Shown: piece by piece, positions 11,321 through 23,850 of the stretch
Layout: every line of letters begins with the position of its first letter
How positions within the stretch are numbered: the first letter of the stretch is position 1
DNA from: Bidens hawaiensis
Lineage: Eukaryota; Streptophyta; Magnoliopsida; Asterales; Asteraceae
NCBI GenBank assembly: GCA_021521415.1
Contig: JAIQDT010002041.1
Span: forward strand, 62,001-126,000
DNA: 64,000 bases
Direction: 5' to 3'
The notes under the pieces: generated by a model
What the model saw: the letters and a program-made list of their open reading frames with translations, nothing else
What the model was told of the DNA's origin: nothing
The model's database searches: none
Translations under genes and position numbers: made by a program

Positions 11321-13387
11321 TGTAACATCTGCCCCGATCCGACCCGACCCAGGTACCCGTTTCTCTGACCCGATCTCTTTCTTTTATGATTTAATATTTA
11401 TACTTATATTTTACTTTTAATAATAATATATATATTTTCCTTCCCGCCTCTTTCTCTCTCTTTCTTTCCGCCGTCCCGTCCCTCTCCTTCTCTCTTTCCG
11501 CCTTCTTTTCCCTCTTGTCGCCGTCCCGCCCTTACGCCTTGTTTCCCTCTTTTTCTTCTAACTCTTTGCTTGTCCTTTGTTCCTTCCCGCCTAAGGTTGT
11601 CTGCGCAGCTCCACGCGCCAGACCCCTTACAAGGCATCCTGCGTGAAGACCACCTGTTTCAGCGATACGCGAGACGAACTCTTCTCGCAGCGCGCTAAGA
11701 ATTGTAATTCTTCTCGCAGCGCGCTAAGAACAGTAGTTCTTCCCGCGACGCGCTAAGGATTTGTAGTTCTTCTCGCAGCGCGCTAAGAATCGTAGTTCAT
11801 CCCTCGACGCGCGAAGAATTATAGTTCTTCCCGCGGCGCGCTAGGAATTTTAGTTCCTCCCGCGGCGCGCTAAGAAATGTGATTCTTCCCGCGGCGCGCT
11901 TAGAAATGTAGTTCTTTCCGCGACGCGTTAAGGTTGGTTCTGTCTGCCTTCGCGCTCGCGCTCTCTTGACCTTCTGTGTCTGCTTTCGCGCTCGAGCCTT
12001 CTCGCGCTGAACCCTTTGAGTTTTCTTCTGTTTAATCTAGCCGTTGCTTTTGTGTTGTCTTATCTTTTGTGCTGTTGACCTAATCTGCTTTATGTCTGAA
12101 AAGCCACTTTTGGCGCAGCATGCGCACCAACCCCATTGGTTGGCAGAAAAAGTGACTGACATTATCTTTTGAGATCTGCTTTTGCCATGCTTGACCAGTA
12201 CCTTTAACTGACCTGCCCATGCCTTTTTACTGTTCCCTGTTAGCTTTTTCTCTTTTTCCCTGCTGCCATATCTTTTGATATCTTTTGCTTTTGGAATCTT
12301 TTGCTTTTTGAGATCTTTTCCCCTTTTTCTAGGGATTGTGTTCCCTAGGGTTTCTCTATAAATAATAGTATTATTTTTCCTAACACATCACACACAAAAC
12401 ACTTAATCTCTCTTATTCTCTCTTGCTCCTTGCTCTCTCTGCCGTCCTCCTCTCTGCCTCCGTCTTCCTCCCTGTTCTGCCCTGTTTTCCGGTAATATAT
12501 ATATATATATATATATATAATAATTTACTTATGCTAACTTATATCAAGACTTAAAACCGATCATTAAAACAATAATCTTATTTATAGGTTAACTTGTGCT
12601 TGTTTAAAGTTGGTTCTTGCTTTATCTTACACCGCATCGTTTATCAAGTGAGTAATCTCGTACCTAATCCCTTTTTGCTTTTAATGTTTTGGGATGTTCA
12701 TGTGTTCATACAAACTTAGAGTCTTAAACTTGTTTATGAGCTTTAGTCGCGCAGTATCCCATGTGTTGAGGACGTTTACTTGGCTGTTTATTTGTATGTG
12801 TGTATCATTAACCGCTTTGTTCGGCCTATTCCGCAGTTTTCATGGATCCATTAGATGAACACGGGAGACCTATCGTTTACGGTTTTCTTTGTTTACACTT
12901 GCACAGATGTTTTCTCGTTTTTGTGCTCAATTGGGAGCACGGATTGAACTATGAACTATGAGCTATGATCTATCTAGGCTTGATCACAATCTGATTGCAC
13001 CCTTGTTAAACACCAGACATACACGTGTTGCGCGCAGATTTATTGTTATCTATGTATTGTATTAAACTTGATTTCTCACCAACACGCAAGTGTTTGACGT
13101 TTATTTTAACACATGTTCAGGTTTGCAGTAGCTGTTTTGGAGTTCGAGGACACGTAGGAAGTTTTCTTTATTTTGGACCTAGATTAAAATGTATCAAGAC
13201 AAGTTATTGCTGTTCGAATATTATAATTTATAATATATTGATTTATGATGATTTATGTTATCTTGTGTTTACCTTGCGCGTGCGCGAATGAATGTATTTA
13301 TTAAATATTGACACCCAATAGTGTCACGAGTAATGAAACAATATGTGGCGCCCCGATGTATAATCCGCCTTTGGTCGGGGTGTTACA
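11321..13387 (+). repeat. 3' LTR of Tekay element
   Basis: 2067 bp, almost identical to the 5' LTR at 3943-6012. Differences seen: an A to C change in the ACAAGGAATCC stretch, a C to T change in CCTGTCAGC, and a shorter (TA)n run. Ends GTGTTACA, followed by the target duplication GGAGG. Confidence 0.93.
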
Positions 13388-13511
13388 GGAGGTAACGTGA
13401 AACAAATTTGAAACATGAGTTATGCCTTTTGCTATTTCTTTCATTAAAGAACGTTTAATGAAAATCAGGTCAAACATAAATGCCGTTTTTTGTCATTTTG
13501 TCTATTTTTAA

Positions 13512-14797
13512 AGTAGTAGGTTTAATATAAAAAAATGATTTTTAGGTACTTGATAATTAAGCAAATGGGATTTAGGTGTCCAACCATCTGAAATGACTGG
13601 ATTGAATTCCTCTCTCCTAGTGGCAATCCTCGTAGATGATGAGGTGTAAATATATGGTGACTGGATCAGCCATCTGAGATGGCTAGATCCAACTTTATTC
13701 CCTTACATATTATTCTGACACGTGGCACCACCATATGAGACCAGCCATTTGAGATAGCCGGATTCATTTCCAATCATGACAACCTCTCATGGGTATATCG
13801 TTGGTGTAACATAATTAATATGTCAATTTTCACCAATCAAACGACTATGTAAACTTACTAAATATATTTTATATACTATTTATAATTATTCTAATAATAA
13901 GAAAAAAAATGTTCATTGGAGCATGGTGTGTTGTATAACCGTCGTTATATTATTTATAATGTTATTATGTATCTATATGTTATTATATTATTTTTAATAT
14001 AGACGATATGATATTAACTATATAATTTTATTTAATGGTGTATAACCATCGCTATATTAATTATAATGTTGTTTGTTTAACAGGTAAATGTCAAATTGTC
14101 TTAAAACCCTTGATGGTGGATGATATTCAATGACCTCTCAGAAAATTAGATGGCACTCGCTACGCCAACCACCCTGCCCATCTTTGCACGATGCAGGTAA
14201 ATTCCCCATACGAATTTCATAAGGTCTCTAGATAAACTGTTAAACAAACAACATTATAATTAATACAATGATGGTTATATAACACTAAATAAAAGTATAT
14301 AGTTAATATCATATCGTCTATATTAAAAGTAATATAATAACATATAGATACATAATAACATTATAGTTAATATAACGACATTTATACAACACTTCATGCT
14401 CAAATGAACACTTTTTTTTTATTATTAGGATAATTATAAATAGTATATAAAATGCATTTAGTAAGTTTACATAATCGTTTGATGGGTGAGAATTGGCATA
14501 TTAATTATGTTACACCAACGATACATCCGTTAGTGTTTGTCATGATTGGAAATGAATTCGACTATCTCAAATGGTGGTCCCACATGTCAGAACAATATGT
14601 AAGAAAATAAAGTTGGATCTACCCATCTCAGATGGCTGATCCAGTCACCATACATTTACACCTCATCGCCTGCGTGGATTGCCACTAGGAGAGAGGAATA
14701 CAGCCATCTCAAATGGCTGGATACCTAAATCTCATTTGCTTCATTGTCATATACCTAAAAACCATTTTTTTAATATTAAACCTATTACTTTAATAAA
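13512..14797. mobile_element. Large foldback element (570-bp arms, 153-bp loop)
   Basis: The left arm (about 13512-14083) is the inverted copy of the right arm (about 14237-14797). They pair from TAGTAGGTTTAATAT on the outside to TTTGTTTAACAG at the loop, with scattered mismatches. The arms carry several short palindromes of the form AGCCATCTGAGATGGCT. The loop (14084-14236) contains a 61-bp segment bounded by splice-like AG and GT. No transposase. The class is uncertain: long arms fit a Mutator-like or foldback element, but I found no clean target duplication, and the left end adjoins the MULE at 1782-13502. Confidence 0.75.
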
Positions 14798-15391
14798 AAA
14801 ATCTGAGACCAATAGTCGTCAACCCATCCACCCGGGACCAACATGAGTTTGTAAACTTCATGCTTTTGTTTATCTAGTAGTAACTTTAATATGTTCAAAA
14901 CTGTATTATATTTAATATGACGTCACTACATAATTTCTAAACTCATACTACAACTACAAACAAAAAGGTCGTCAAGGTACCAAGAAACAAAAGGACAGGA
15001 AATGTAGGGCATAGAGACATGAAGTGAAGGTAAAGAAGATGGCTTGCATGCGTGGGAAGGATGGAGTTGAGACCCTCCTCTGTCACGTTCACACAGATGA
15101 TCATTTTATAGATTTTATAGCTTGTAAATGTCTAGATATCTTTGAATCATGTGCAGATCACTCTCGAATTGAAGTACAAGGATTGTATTTTAGGAACAAT
15201 CAAAACGTTTGTAAACAGCATAACCCGTCTTGAAAAAGTATGTCAATTGGCGATTAAAACAACTGGCAGTTATTCAACCACCATCAACTAAAACTTCCTT
15301 CGTCAAAAACTCATTGAGTAGTAGCTTAAGTATTGTTCATGATTGGCCTGTAAGCAGTAACTTCAGTTACTGATGACCTTCCAAGTTGTTG
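14798..15391. other. Gene-free stretch
   Basis: No gene I can support. A 69-codon frame at 15024-15233 has no recognisable domain. The stretch near 15240-15390 shares ATTCAACCACC and GTTACTG words with the DNA after the following LTR, as expected for one host sequence split by that insertion. Confidence 0.5.
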
Positions 15392-15396
15392 ATGCA

Positions 15397-16392
15397 TGAA
15401 GAAACACTAATCGGACCCCGGGCAGATTACGGGTAACCTGGGGGTTAGATAGATGTTTCCCACGAGGGGTTAGACCCGGCAAAGATGGTTCTTCTGATAA
15501 CCTGCAAAACAGACACCGTGAGCTCGTCACTGAGAAGGGGGGGTTCCTCCTTGTGACCACCCTCCGGCGTGAGAATCAGACTAGATTGCTCTTGAATATA
15601 AATGTATATTAAGAGATTGCTAGAGCAGATATCAGGTATAATATGTAATACGAGATAGTATATGATGATAATATGATAAGATGAGATGATCATACCATTT
15701 GGGGTATTTATAACCGAAGGTAGGTTTCCAAGAAGGTGTAGCCGGCTGAATAGTATTCCTGTTCTACCAACTGTGGCCTACGCACGTGCCATGCTGGTAG
15801 TTGGTGGGTAGGCAGCGGCTGACAGTGACCAGGCCTGCTGTGTACTATTCATTTTCCACCAACTGCCGGCTATGCACGTGGTATGACAGGAGTTGGTGAG
15901 TAGGCAGCGGCTAATAGTGACATACTGTACAAGAGCATGCTGCTCGCCATACTGTTGTCAATGAGCTGTCGTATCTTTGGTCAGATCTTTTGCCCATACC
16001 TCGTCAGGTACAGTACAGAAGATCTTCCCGTATCGTACGGACTGGCTTATTTGGGTGGGAGTATTCCCCCTCCCGCCTTTGTGCGGGATTGTTCCCGGCT
16101 TTGCTCATTCCTTCAGGTGACAACTGAATTATTGAGAGCTAAGTGCCTTGTGCGTGTAGCCTTGCTGCGCGGGTGGCCTTCCCTGATGGCTTGTATCCGC
16201 AGCTGCGGGAACAGGCAGAGTACTTCACCATTGGGAGGCATTTCCTGCGGGAACAGCTTGCGTACTGCGCGTAAGGACGTCACGTCTCTGAGCATGGTGG
16301 GTCCTGCGGATCCAGTTGGTTTCTGCGCAGACGTCTCTATTCAAGGTGAGTCTTGCGGGTCCAACTGGGCTCTGCTAGGACCTACCTCTTCA
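15397..16392 (-). repeat. Solo LTR of a Tat-lineage element
   Basis: 996 bp, starts TGAAGAAACAC, ends CTACCTCTTCA, with a perfect 5-bp duplication ATGCA (15392-15396, 16393-16397). Same family as 2136-3104, 21903-22879 and 29814-30746, and in the same orientation (transcription on minus). No internal region remains, so it is a recombination product. A TATA-like TTTATAA lies near 15708 on the minus strand. Confidence 0.92.
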
Positions 16393-16397
16393 ATGCA

Positions 16398-19342
16398 TAA
16401 TTATTGTTGCTAGTAATTGTTACTGGTAGCCTATGTTACTACCGATCATCCAAGTTACTGCTGATAGTATACTAACTGTTGCAGTTACTATCAATAACAA
16501 ACTTAGTAGTAATTAGTTGCTACTAAATGACTAGTTATGAGTAATTCTCAATTTCAATTGACGCTCAATTAAACCGACCAACCAAGCAACTAGACCAAAT
16601 CATAAGCAATTTTCGAGGGCTTTTCAATATGCTAATCGAACTTACTGGCTATTGACGCTTCACCAAGGACTCTACCCCTTTGACCCCACGAAGGGAGTGA
16701 TACCTATTTAACAAAATTGACAATAGTCTCGAACGAACACATATACTCCGCATCTCTTATTTTTGTATCGACATTTATTTTAGCTTCATCTCTCGTCGAC
16801 TTTACGATGTTTTAGTTGTAGATTCCCTTAGCAACATAAGAAAGTACAAACATTCGTCGTAAAAATGGTTTATATGTACGCATTTATGTATTTGATTCAA
16901 GCATGTTATAGTTTCTACTTTGTTAATCAAGTATTTAAGTTCATGGGTTTTCATGATTTTTGAAGAGCCCATACTTTATCAAAAAAAGGTAGCAGCGCAA
17001 CTCATTGTTCGCTTGCCTTCTGTTTCAATGTAATCGTTACTATGACATAATATCATCAATAAATATTAAATTGAGTGATTTAAACAAAGAAATAATTGGG
17101 TGAGAAATAAGAGTGTAAATATTATTAAAGCTGTGGATTTATTGATTTTCATTTTATTAGTTACCTGACTTTATTAATTTACATTTTATTGACTTTGTTA
17201 CTTTCTTGATTTTTACTTTTTGACTTTAACTTTGTTGACTTACGTTATACTTACTTTTCTGCTTTTCTTGATTTTATGTAGAATTTTTACTTTCATTCAA
17301 GTATGATTATTTTTCACTTGGCTTTTCACATATTTTGAAAATCGGCTTGGTTATTGAACGAGTTGCATTAGTGATTCAATAGTTGATCTGATTGAATCGA
17401 GCTCAAAAAATGAATGACGCCACAAATACATTTTTAAGCAATTAAATATTACATAAAGTTAAAATACTATCTTGTTACACTATGGAGAGTTTTCCCCTGA
17501 GGATGAATTGGAGATCATCGGGTGCGCCGCTAACCCGTTATTGATCCAAATTGTCGTTTAAAAATTTTTTTTGGCGTACAATATTTTATGTATATGAGAT
17601 ATTCATGTTTAAATCTTATGATCTACGGAAAAATGTTTTCCAAAAATAGCATACTCAAAACCAGCCAAACTAGGTCGTTGAGTGAAAAAAAACCGGCCGG
17701 TTCAACCGTGACGATTCAATCATGCGAACCAAACCAACAGCAAGTCTTGTTTTTTTTTCCAATCGGTTTGATTAGTCGATTAGTATAACTCGAGTTATGA
17801 GTAAGATAAATAATATATGCATAGATGTATATACATAGATATTATCAAATTCGAATAAATTTTTTTCATTTCATAAGACCATGTGTTGTGTGACTTGTGA
17901 AGAGGTTAGCTAAAGCGATACGTCACTGTCACGTAGGTAGTGTGGGTTTTAACTAACCAACCAAAAAAACAAGTGTAATAGAAGGGATTAGTTTTAGATA
18001 TTAACAAAAAAAATACAAAAAAAAAATGAAAAAAAAAATTATTGGCTAAAATAAGGTGAACCCCGCCCTTTTGCCCCTCTTGGGCGTTAAGGGAATGCCC
18101 AATAGTGGGATGCAGGTTTGGCGCATGCACCGTGTTTGTGAGACGGAGCATGGTTTTTGCTATGATGGATGGGAAGTGGCATCCCCTTCCACCTCTATAA
18201 CGCTTACTCTAATAGCGATAAATGTACATTTTATGATTGTATATACACTATAGCAATTGTTAAGTTAAAGAACTGGAGATGGACGACTGATGGGTTAGAG
18301 ATAATATAAAATGTTATAAAAGAATAAGAAAATAAAAAAGGCAAACCTTTAAATAAAGAGATCACTAAATTTAGATATGGACTCTCAAAGGAAAATTTTA
18401 AAAAGAAAAGCAAGCCAAAAGTGCTTTTGTTGTATGTATAAAATCAAACATGTACATGATAGTGTCCATTTAAACCATAAATTATTTAATTCAATTATTT
18501 ATTTCATTAGGAAAATAAACTATTGGGAAACTATATAAATATTGTTAATAAATGTCTTAGGAATCAAACCTAGGGTATTACTAAAAGGAAAAATAAGTGG
18601 AAAAACGCACTTGAATAAGATGTGCCTAATACATTGATGATTGTAATATTTTGAATTGAGAGTATGTGATGTAACTTTATAATTTTTTGGCAACCGTTCC
18701 AATTACATAAACCCCAATTCTCAAAATGGCCGCATACTAAAACCCCTATCTGTTTGCAAGACATTTGTAAAATCTAACTAAACATAATATTGAGTGCCTA
18801 TAGATTAAGTGAAGAGTTGATCGACATCAGTGTATAGACTCTAGTGCTCAATATCCTCCTAGACATGATAGAAACGATTGGAAGGTCAATTACGTAAGCA
18901 TGAAAGAAGGTTTGAATGTGCGCTTCAGACGGTCAACTTAACTAGTCACTTAGAGAACCTATACGCTGAGCATTTAAGCTTTCAAGATTAACTAAGTTCG
19001 TATTGCAAGAGTTGACCAACTCACGGTGAACATCTATTAACGCTCACAATTATACTAAGTATTTACATAAACCACTCTCTACGCTGACTAAGTGAAAGTC
19101 GTCTTAACTAATCAACAAATGATTGCTTTTAACAACATTCATGTCTTCAGGGTGTATACACTAGGTAAAACATGGTCCACATATTCAACTTATCAAAACT
19201 ATAAAGATTATTTTTCAAATCCGAGTTTTTGATAACTAGGAGTATAATCCTAAAATTTTATTCTTTTTAAACAAAAAAATAATATTAGAATATATTTAAT
19301 GGGGATTGATAGTTTTTTTAGTGGAGCATGCCATCTTACGTA
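16398..19342. other. Gene-free AT-rich DNA
   Basis: About 2.9 kb without a supportable gene. Near 16400-16510 GTTACTG-like words recur. Near 17340-17770 there are GGTT and AACC-rich words (CCGGCCGGTTCAACC) typical of old degenerate repeats. Around 18056-18215 a GC-richer patch with GGGCGTT and CCATCC words looks like an old MITE, but I could not define its ends. Confidence 0.5.
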
Positions 19343-19350
19343 CTAGCTAC

Positions 19351-19952
19351 TAGGGGTGAGCAACTTAACCGTCATAAACGTTAAACTGAACCATAACCGA
19401 CATAACCGAACCGATTTTGACCGATAACCGACATAACCGATGGATCAGTTTAATGAATTTTTAAAAACCGCCCAATACGAGTCGGTTTTGGTTAAAGATA
19501 ATTTCAAAACCGCTATAACCGAACCGGCCCATTTATTTAACCAACAATATGTATAATATGTTTGGGATTAACTTCCACCAAACATGTTGTCGGATTATAT
19601 CATTTTGATGTTTTTGGTTCAACGTTTGTTATCATATTAAGTTGAATTACATTGTTGGATTATATAATGTCATTCTTTTTTGAATATTTGGTATTAATAT
19701 TATGGATTATATACCTTGTTAGATTATGTCATGTCGTTTTTTGTAATAACCGGTACCAAGCTTTTAGGCTCAATTACTTTGTTCTGGTTACGGTTAACCG
19801 ACCCATAACCGTCTCACTGTAACCTACAAAACTGATTAACCAAAACCGCCATAACGGGTCGGTTATGGTTATGGTTATCCATTAACCAACATATCGGTTA
19901 TGGTTATGGGTTTGGTTTAAAACCGCCCCAAACTGACCCATGCACACCCCTA
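19351..19952. mobile_element. Non-autonomous hAT element
   Basis: 602 bp with terminal inverted repeats TAGGGGTGAGCA and TGCACACCCCTA and a perfect 8-bp duplication CTAGCTAC (19343-19350, 19953-19960), diagnostic of hAT. The interior is rich in ACCGACATAACCG and GGTTATGG words, inverted between the two halves. No transposase. Confidence 0.9.
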
Positions 19953-19960
19953 CTAGCTAC

Positions 19961-21716
19961 CGGGGTTATATAAAATTATAAATGTACTGAAGATACCTTC
20001 CCTAGTCATATTCATAAGCATAATTTAAAATATTGGTTTTGATACTTTTAATGTTTAATTTTCGTCGATATATCTCATATATGACATTATGTGCACATAA
20101 CATAAGATCTAGAATATTTAGTTGTTATGAGTGACATTAAATTATCTTTTCTTTAAAGTTACAATTTTGAAATTGAGAGTGGATCCCATATGATATAAGC
20201 AACAGATTCCTTTTCGAAAGTGACTTATTTTATTTTATGTAAATATATTTGTTATTGGTAATTTGACCAAAATATTACTTTATTAAAATAGCTATCGTAG
20301 GATATGGTTGATATTAATATTTATTTAACGGCAGAGATCATATTTTATGAGTGTCACTTGTCACAAATTGCGTTCATTTACTTTTTTTTTTTCTCATTAT
20401 CTTTCTTCATACAGAGCATCGGAATTCAAAAGCTTGGTAAATTATCACATTAAATTCTAAACTTTCTTGAAAATATTCATTTCTTCTGCAATACATAATA
20501 AGAGTATTCTATTCTAATATGTTTATTTAAGAAGGGATCAACACTAGTAAATCAGCGTTGGTTTACTGGCCATTTATTGAGTCGACACAAATTTTGTTTT
20601 TATCATTTAAATAAGTTATGTTGTCACCTTGAATTTTAATAGAGTAATTTTAAAAGTCTTGGACTTTAATAATGGTTTCCAACCGGAACCTCACCGTACG
20701 TTTTCTTTGTTTTTTTTTTTCAACATCTTTTTTTGTTATTCTTTATACCCCCGCCCCCCCAAAAAATATATATGTTTTAGGTATACTTTTTTGAGTTTGT
20801 TTTCGTCCAACGATTCTGACCGAATTCCCAAGTCCCGCTTCTACGTACGGGTTCATCACTATTAATACGACTTATTCCGACCGAATTCCACGTCCTTGCT
20901 ACTACGCGCGGGGTCGCCACTATTATGACTTTAATGACTTATTAGTAACTATTTAATCAATACATAGAGTAGAGTAGGTAAATTGGAATCAAATAATATG
21001 ATTTACTGGTTGACAATAGTTATACCAGCAATTTAACGAATGACGATTTTAACTTTTCATTTCGTTACAAAGGTTAATCTCACTCCAATTGATAAATAAC
21101 TTTATCTACTTGTAATGATAATTTGAGCGAGTTTTATTTTAATTAGATTTTTTTAGAAAAATTTTGAAGTGATATATATAGATTGGGCCGTTGGGGCAGG
21201 CAAAGTTGCACGTTTGCCATAGTGAGGTTTGCTTTGTTAATAAAGTTGAAAGTTAAAAGTGTTATTAGTGTTGCTAGTATAGATTATTTATCAACTAGTG
21301 AGGCATAACTTGAATTATTAAGATATAATTCGTCTATATATTAATGTTTATTTTACATTATTTGTTTAGTATTTGCATTAAACATTTTGAACAACTATCA
21401 TAATTTTATTATTATGTTGTCATGAACATAAATATCGCAAATGGGTAGACTCGACTCATGGATTTGACCCTTTAGACAACATCAAGGGTGTGGGTTTGAC
21501 CCACCACCAAAATTTAAAATTCTGTTAATTAAAGATTTCGTGCATCAACGAATCAAGTTAAATTGACCGAAATCATTTGTTATTGTGATGATTAATTAAA
21601 TCATTATTTTACATAAATAAGATTAAAGAAATATAACTAGACTAATGTAACACTAATGAATTGAGTTAATGTTCCAGTGCATGTCACTGATATTTTCAAT
21701 TGAAAATTTTAGATGA
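19961..21716. other. Gene-free AT-rich DNA
   Basis: No gene seen. Near 20815-20920 two short units resemble each other (GACCGAATTCC, then GTCC or GTCCC, CTACG, CACTATTA), about 63 bp apart. Confidence 0.45.
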
Positions 21717-21719
21717 GAT

Positions 21720-21902
21720 CAGGAACCCTTACATGCCGCTGGTGGCTCAAACATCGATGATGAAGACATGGATGCACAACACAAAACAAGGAAGACTACA
21801 AAGGAAATATTGTCTTGATAATTTGTCAGATTAATTGGTTGTAAACCGGCTAGTATTCCTATTGAAAAATATTTATTTCTGGGGTCTTCTAAGTATGATG
21901 GT
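21720..21902 (+). pseudogene. Ty1/copia reverse transcriptase relic, upstream half
   Basis: A degraded frame reads KYCLDNLSD, then after a stop and frameshift GCKPASIPIEKYLFLGSSKYDG in two pieces, the familiar copia motif region ahead of RNase H. It stops at the Tat LTR (21903) and resumes beyond 30746. This shows the Tat element jumped into an older, already dying copia copy. Confidence 0.8.
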
Positions 21903-22879
21903 TGAAGAAACACTAACCAGACCCCGGGCAGATTACTGGTAACCTGGGGGTTAGATAGATGTTTCCCACGAGGGGTTAGACCCAGAGAAGATGGTTCTTC
22001 TGATAACCTGCAAAACAGACACCGTGAGCTTGTCACTGAGAAGGGGGGGGGTTCCTCCTTGTGACCACCCTCCGGCGTGAGAATCAGACTAGATTGCTCT
22101 TTAAATATAAATGTATATTAAGAGATTGCTAGAGCAGATATCAGGTATAATATGATGATAATATGATATGATGAGATGGTCATACCATTTGTGGTATTTA
22201 TAGCCGAAGGTAGGTTTCCAAGGAGGTGTGGCCGGCTGCAACAGTGTTCCTGTTCCACCAACAGTGGCCTACGCACGTGCCCTGCTGGTAGTTGGTGGGT
22301 AAGCAGCGGCTGATAGTGACCAGGCCTGCTGTGTACTATTCCTTTTCCACCAACTGCCGGCTACGCACGTGGTATGGCAGTAGTTGGTGAGTAGGCAGCG
22401 GCTAATAGTGACACAGTACAGGAGCATGCTGCTCGCCATACTGTGTCAATAAGCTGTCGTATCTTTAGTCAGATCTTTTTCCCATACCTCGTCAGGTACA
22501 GTACAGAAGATCTTCCTATATCGTACGGACTGGCTTATTTGGGCGGGAGTATTCCCCCTCCCGCCACTGTGCGGGATTTTTCCCGGCTTTGCTCATTCCT
22601 TCAGGTGACACTGAATGATTGAGAGCTAAGTGCCTTGTGCGTGTAGCCTTGCTGCGCGGGTGGCCTTCCGTGATGGCTTGTATCCGAGGCTGCGGGGACA
22701 GGCGGAGTCCTTCACCATTGGGAGGCATTTCCTGCGGGAACAGCTTGCGTACTGCGCGTAAGGACGTCACGTCTCTGAGCATGGTTGGTCCTGCGGATCC
22801 AGTTGGTTTCTGCGCAGACGTCCCTCTTCAAGGTGAGTCTTGCGGGTCCAACTGGGCTCTGGTGGGACCTACCTCTTCA
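21903..22879 (-). repeat. 3' LTR of pol-less Tat element
   Basis: 977 bp, TGAAGAAACAC to CCTCTTCA on the plus strand. It is followed by AGTCCCCCCAGTCC, which on the minus strand is the polypurine tract (GGACTGGGGGGACT) preceding the LTR. Confidence 0.9.
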
Positions 22880-23271
22880 AGTCCCCCCAGTCCAATGTTC
22901 TTCTCATGGGTGTTTAATAAAGTGAGGTGAACTTTTGGACTTAAGCAAAGGGTTTTGAAAAGGGTTTTTTAAGGTTTTCCATGGGGATTCTTCCCGCGGA
23001 AGTCCTTGTCACTAGCAGAAATTCCCGAGTTTCCTGCTTGATCTTTGGGTATGATGCGGGTAGGCTGTAACCTCCTCGCAAGTCAGGAGCGCTGAGTCCC
23101 ACTTGTGTAGATTCTCCCTGAGGTTTTGGTAGTTTTGAACATAGTGATCAATTATGTTAAAACCACCAATTCCATCCTGGAGCTTCAAACGATGTAGTTC
23201 TCAACGTTCCCGCTATGCGGGGATGTTATTTCCGTTTCCGCAAGCATTGCCCAGGAGATCCTTCTTGGTTT

Positions 23272-23850
23272 CAATTCCCTGCGGAGCGCTAGGTATGTGA
23301 AGGGTTTTGCCTTAACACTGTACCTGCGCTCGTCTTACGGTTACTTTACTTCCAAGGTACCCCTGGCGTCAATTCCCTGCGGGTGCTAGGTATGTGAAGG
23401 GTTTTACCTTAACACTGTACCCGCACCCGTCTTATAGTTCGTTGCCGGGGTATTCTTGGCTTCAATTCCCTGCGGGTGCTAGGTATGTGAAGGGTTTTGC
23501 CTTAACATTGTACCCGCATCCGTCTTACGGTTACTTGGTTGCCAAGTTACTCTTGGCTTCAATTCCCTGCGGGTGCTAGGTATGTGAAGGGTTTTGCCTT
23601 AACACTGTACCCGCATCCGTCTTACGGTTACTTGGTTGCCAAGTTTTTCTTGGCTTCAATTCCCTGCGGGTGCTAGGTATGTGAAGGGTTTTGCCTTAAC
23701 ACTGTACCCGCATCCGTCTTACGGTTACTTGGTTGCCAAGTTACTCTTGGCTTCAATTCCCTGCGGGTGCTAGGTATGTGAAGGGTTTTGCCTTAACACT
23801 GTACCCGCATCCGTCTTACGGTTACTTGGTTGCCAAGTTAAGGGGTATTT
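23272..23850 (+). repeat. 97-bp tandem repeat array
   Basis: The word CAATTCCCTGCGG recurs at 23272, 23370, 23463, 23560, 23657 and 23754, giving six units of about 97 bp. Each carries GGTATGTGAAGGGTTTTG and a TACGGTTACTTGGTTGCCAA segment. It lies between the 3' LTR and the antisense gene promoter. The full-length element has only about three units at the same place (48670-48980), so copy number varies between family members. Confidence 0.9.

Larger units (their letters stand above)
3943..13387 (+). mobile_element. Complete Ty3/gypsy retrotransposon, Tekay (Del) chromovirus lineage
   Basis: 9445 bp with LTRs at 3943-6012 and 11321-13387, perfect 5-bp duplication GGAGG (3938-3942, 13388-13392), primer-binding site, leader, one gag-pol frame and polypurine tract. 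The LTRs differ by about two substitutions plus a length change in a TA repeat, so insertion is recent. Lineage is assigned from the gag zinc knuckles, the integrase, and a C-terminal chromodomain-like segment (EIMDREVK to FTWERE) typical of Tekay. One in-frame stop interrupts the polyprotein. It lies in the right arm of an older MULE. Confidence 0.93.
1782..13502. mobile_element. Mutator-like element with long inverted arms, interrupted by two LTR insertions
   Basis: The arms are inverted copies: about 1782-2135 plus 3110-3220 on the left, and about 3580-3942 plus 13388-13502 on the right. The ends are GACAAAATG and CATTTTGTC. Flanking 9-bp sequences are GATTTTTAA (1773-1781) and TATTTTTAA (13503-13511), 8 of 9 matching, which fits a Mutator-type duplication. 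Removing the solo LTR in the left arm and the Tekay element in the right arm leaves about 1.3 kb. The core (about 3220-3580) holds no transposase and no gene I recognise. The element is non-autonomous. Confidence 0.7.

Noticed and set aside
15937..16413. 158-codon frame in a Tat LTR, with similar frames at 22619, 30528 and 37070
   Set aside because: It recurs only because the LTR recurs, differs in length between copies, and has no domain. Non-coding LTR sequence.
23272..23850. Possible CRISPR-like array (regular units)
   Set aside because: Units are contiguous 97-bp direct repeats without unique spacers, in a plant retrotransposon.
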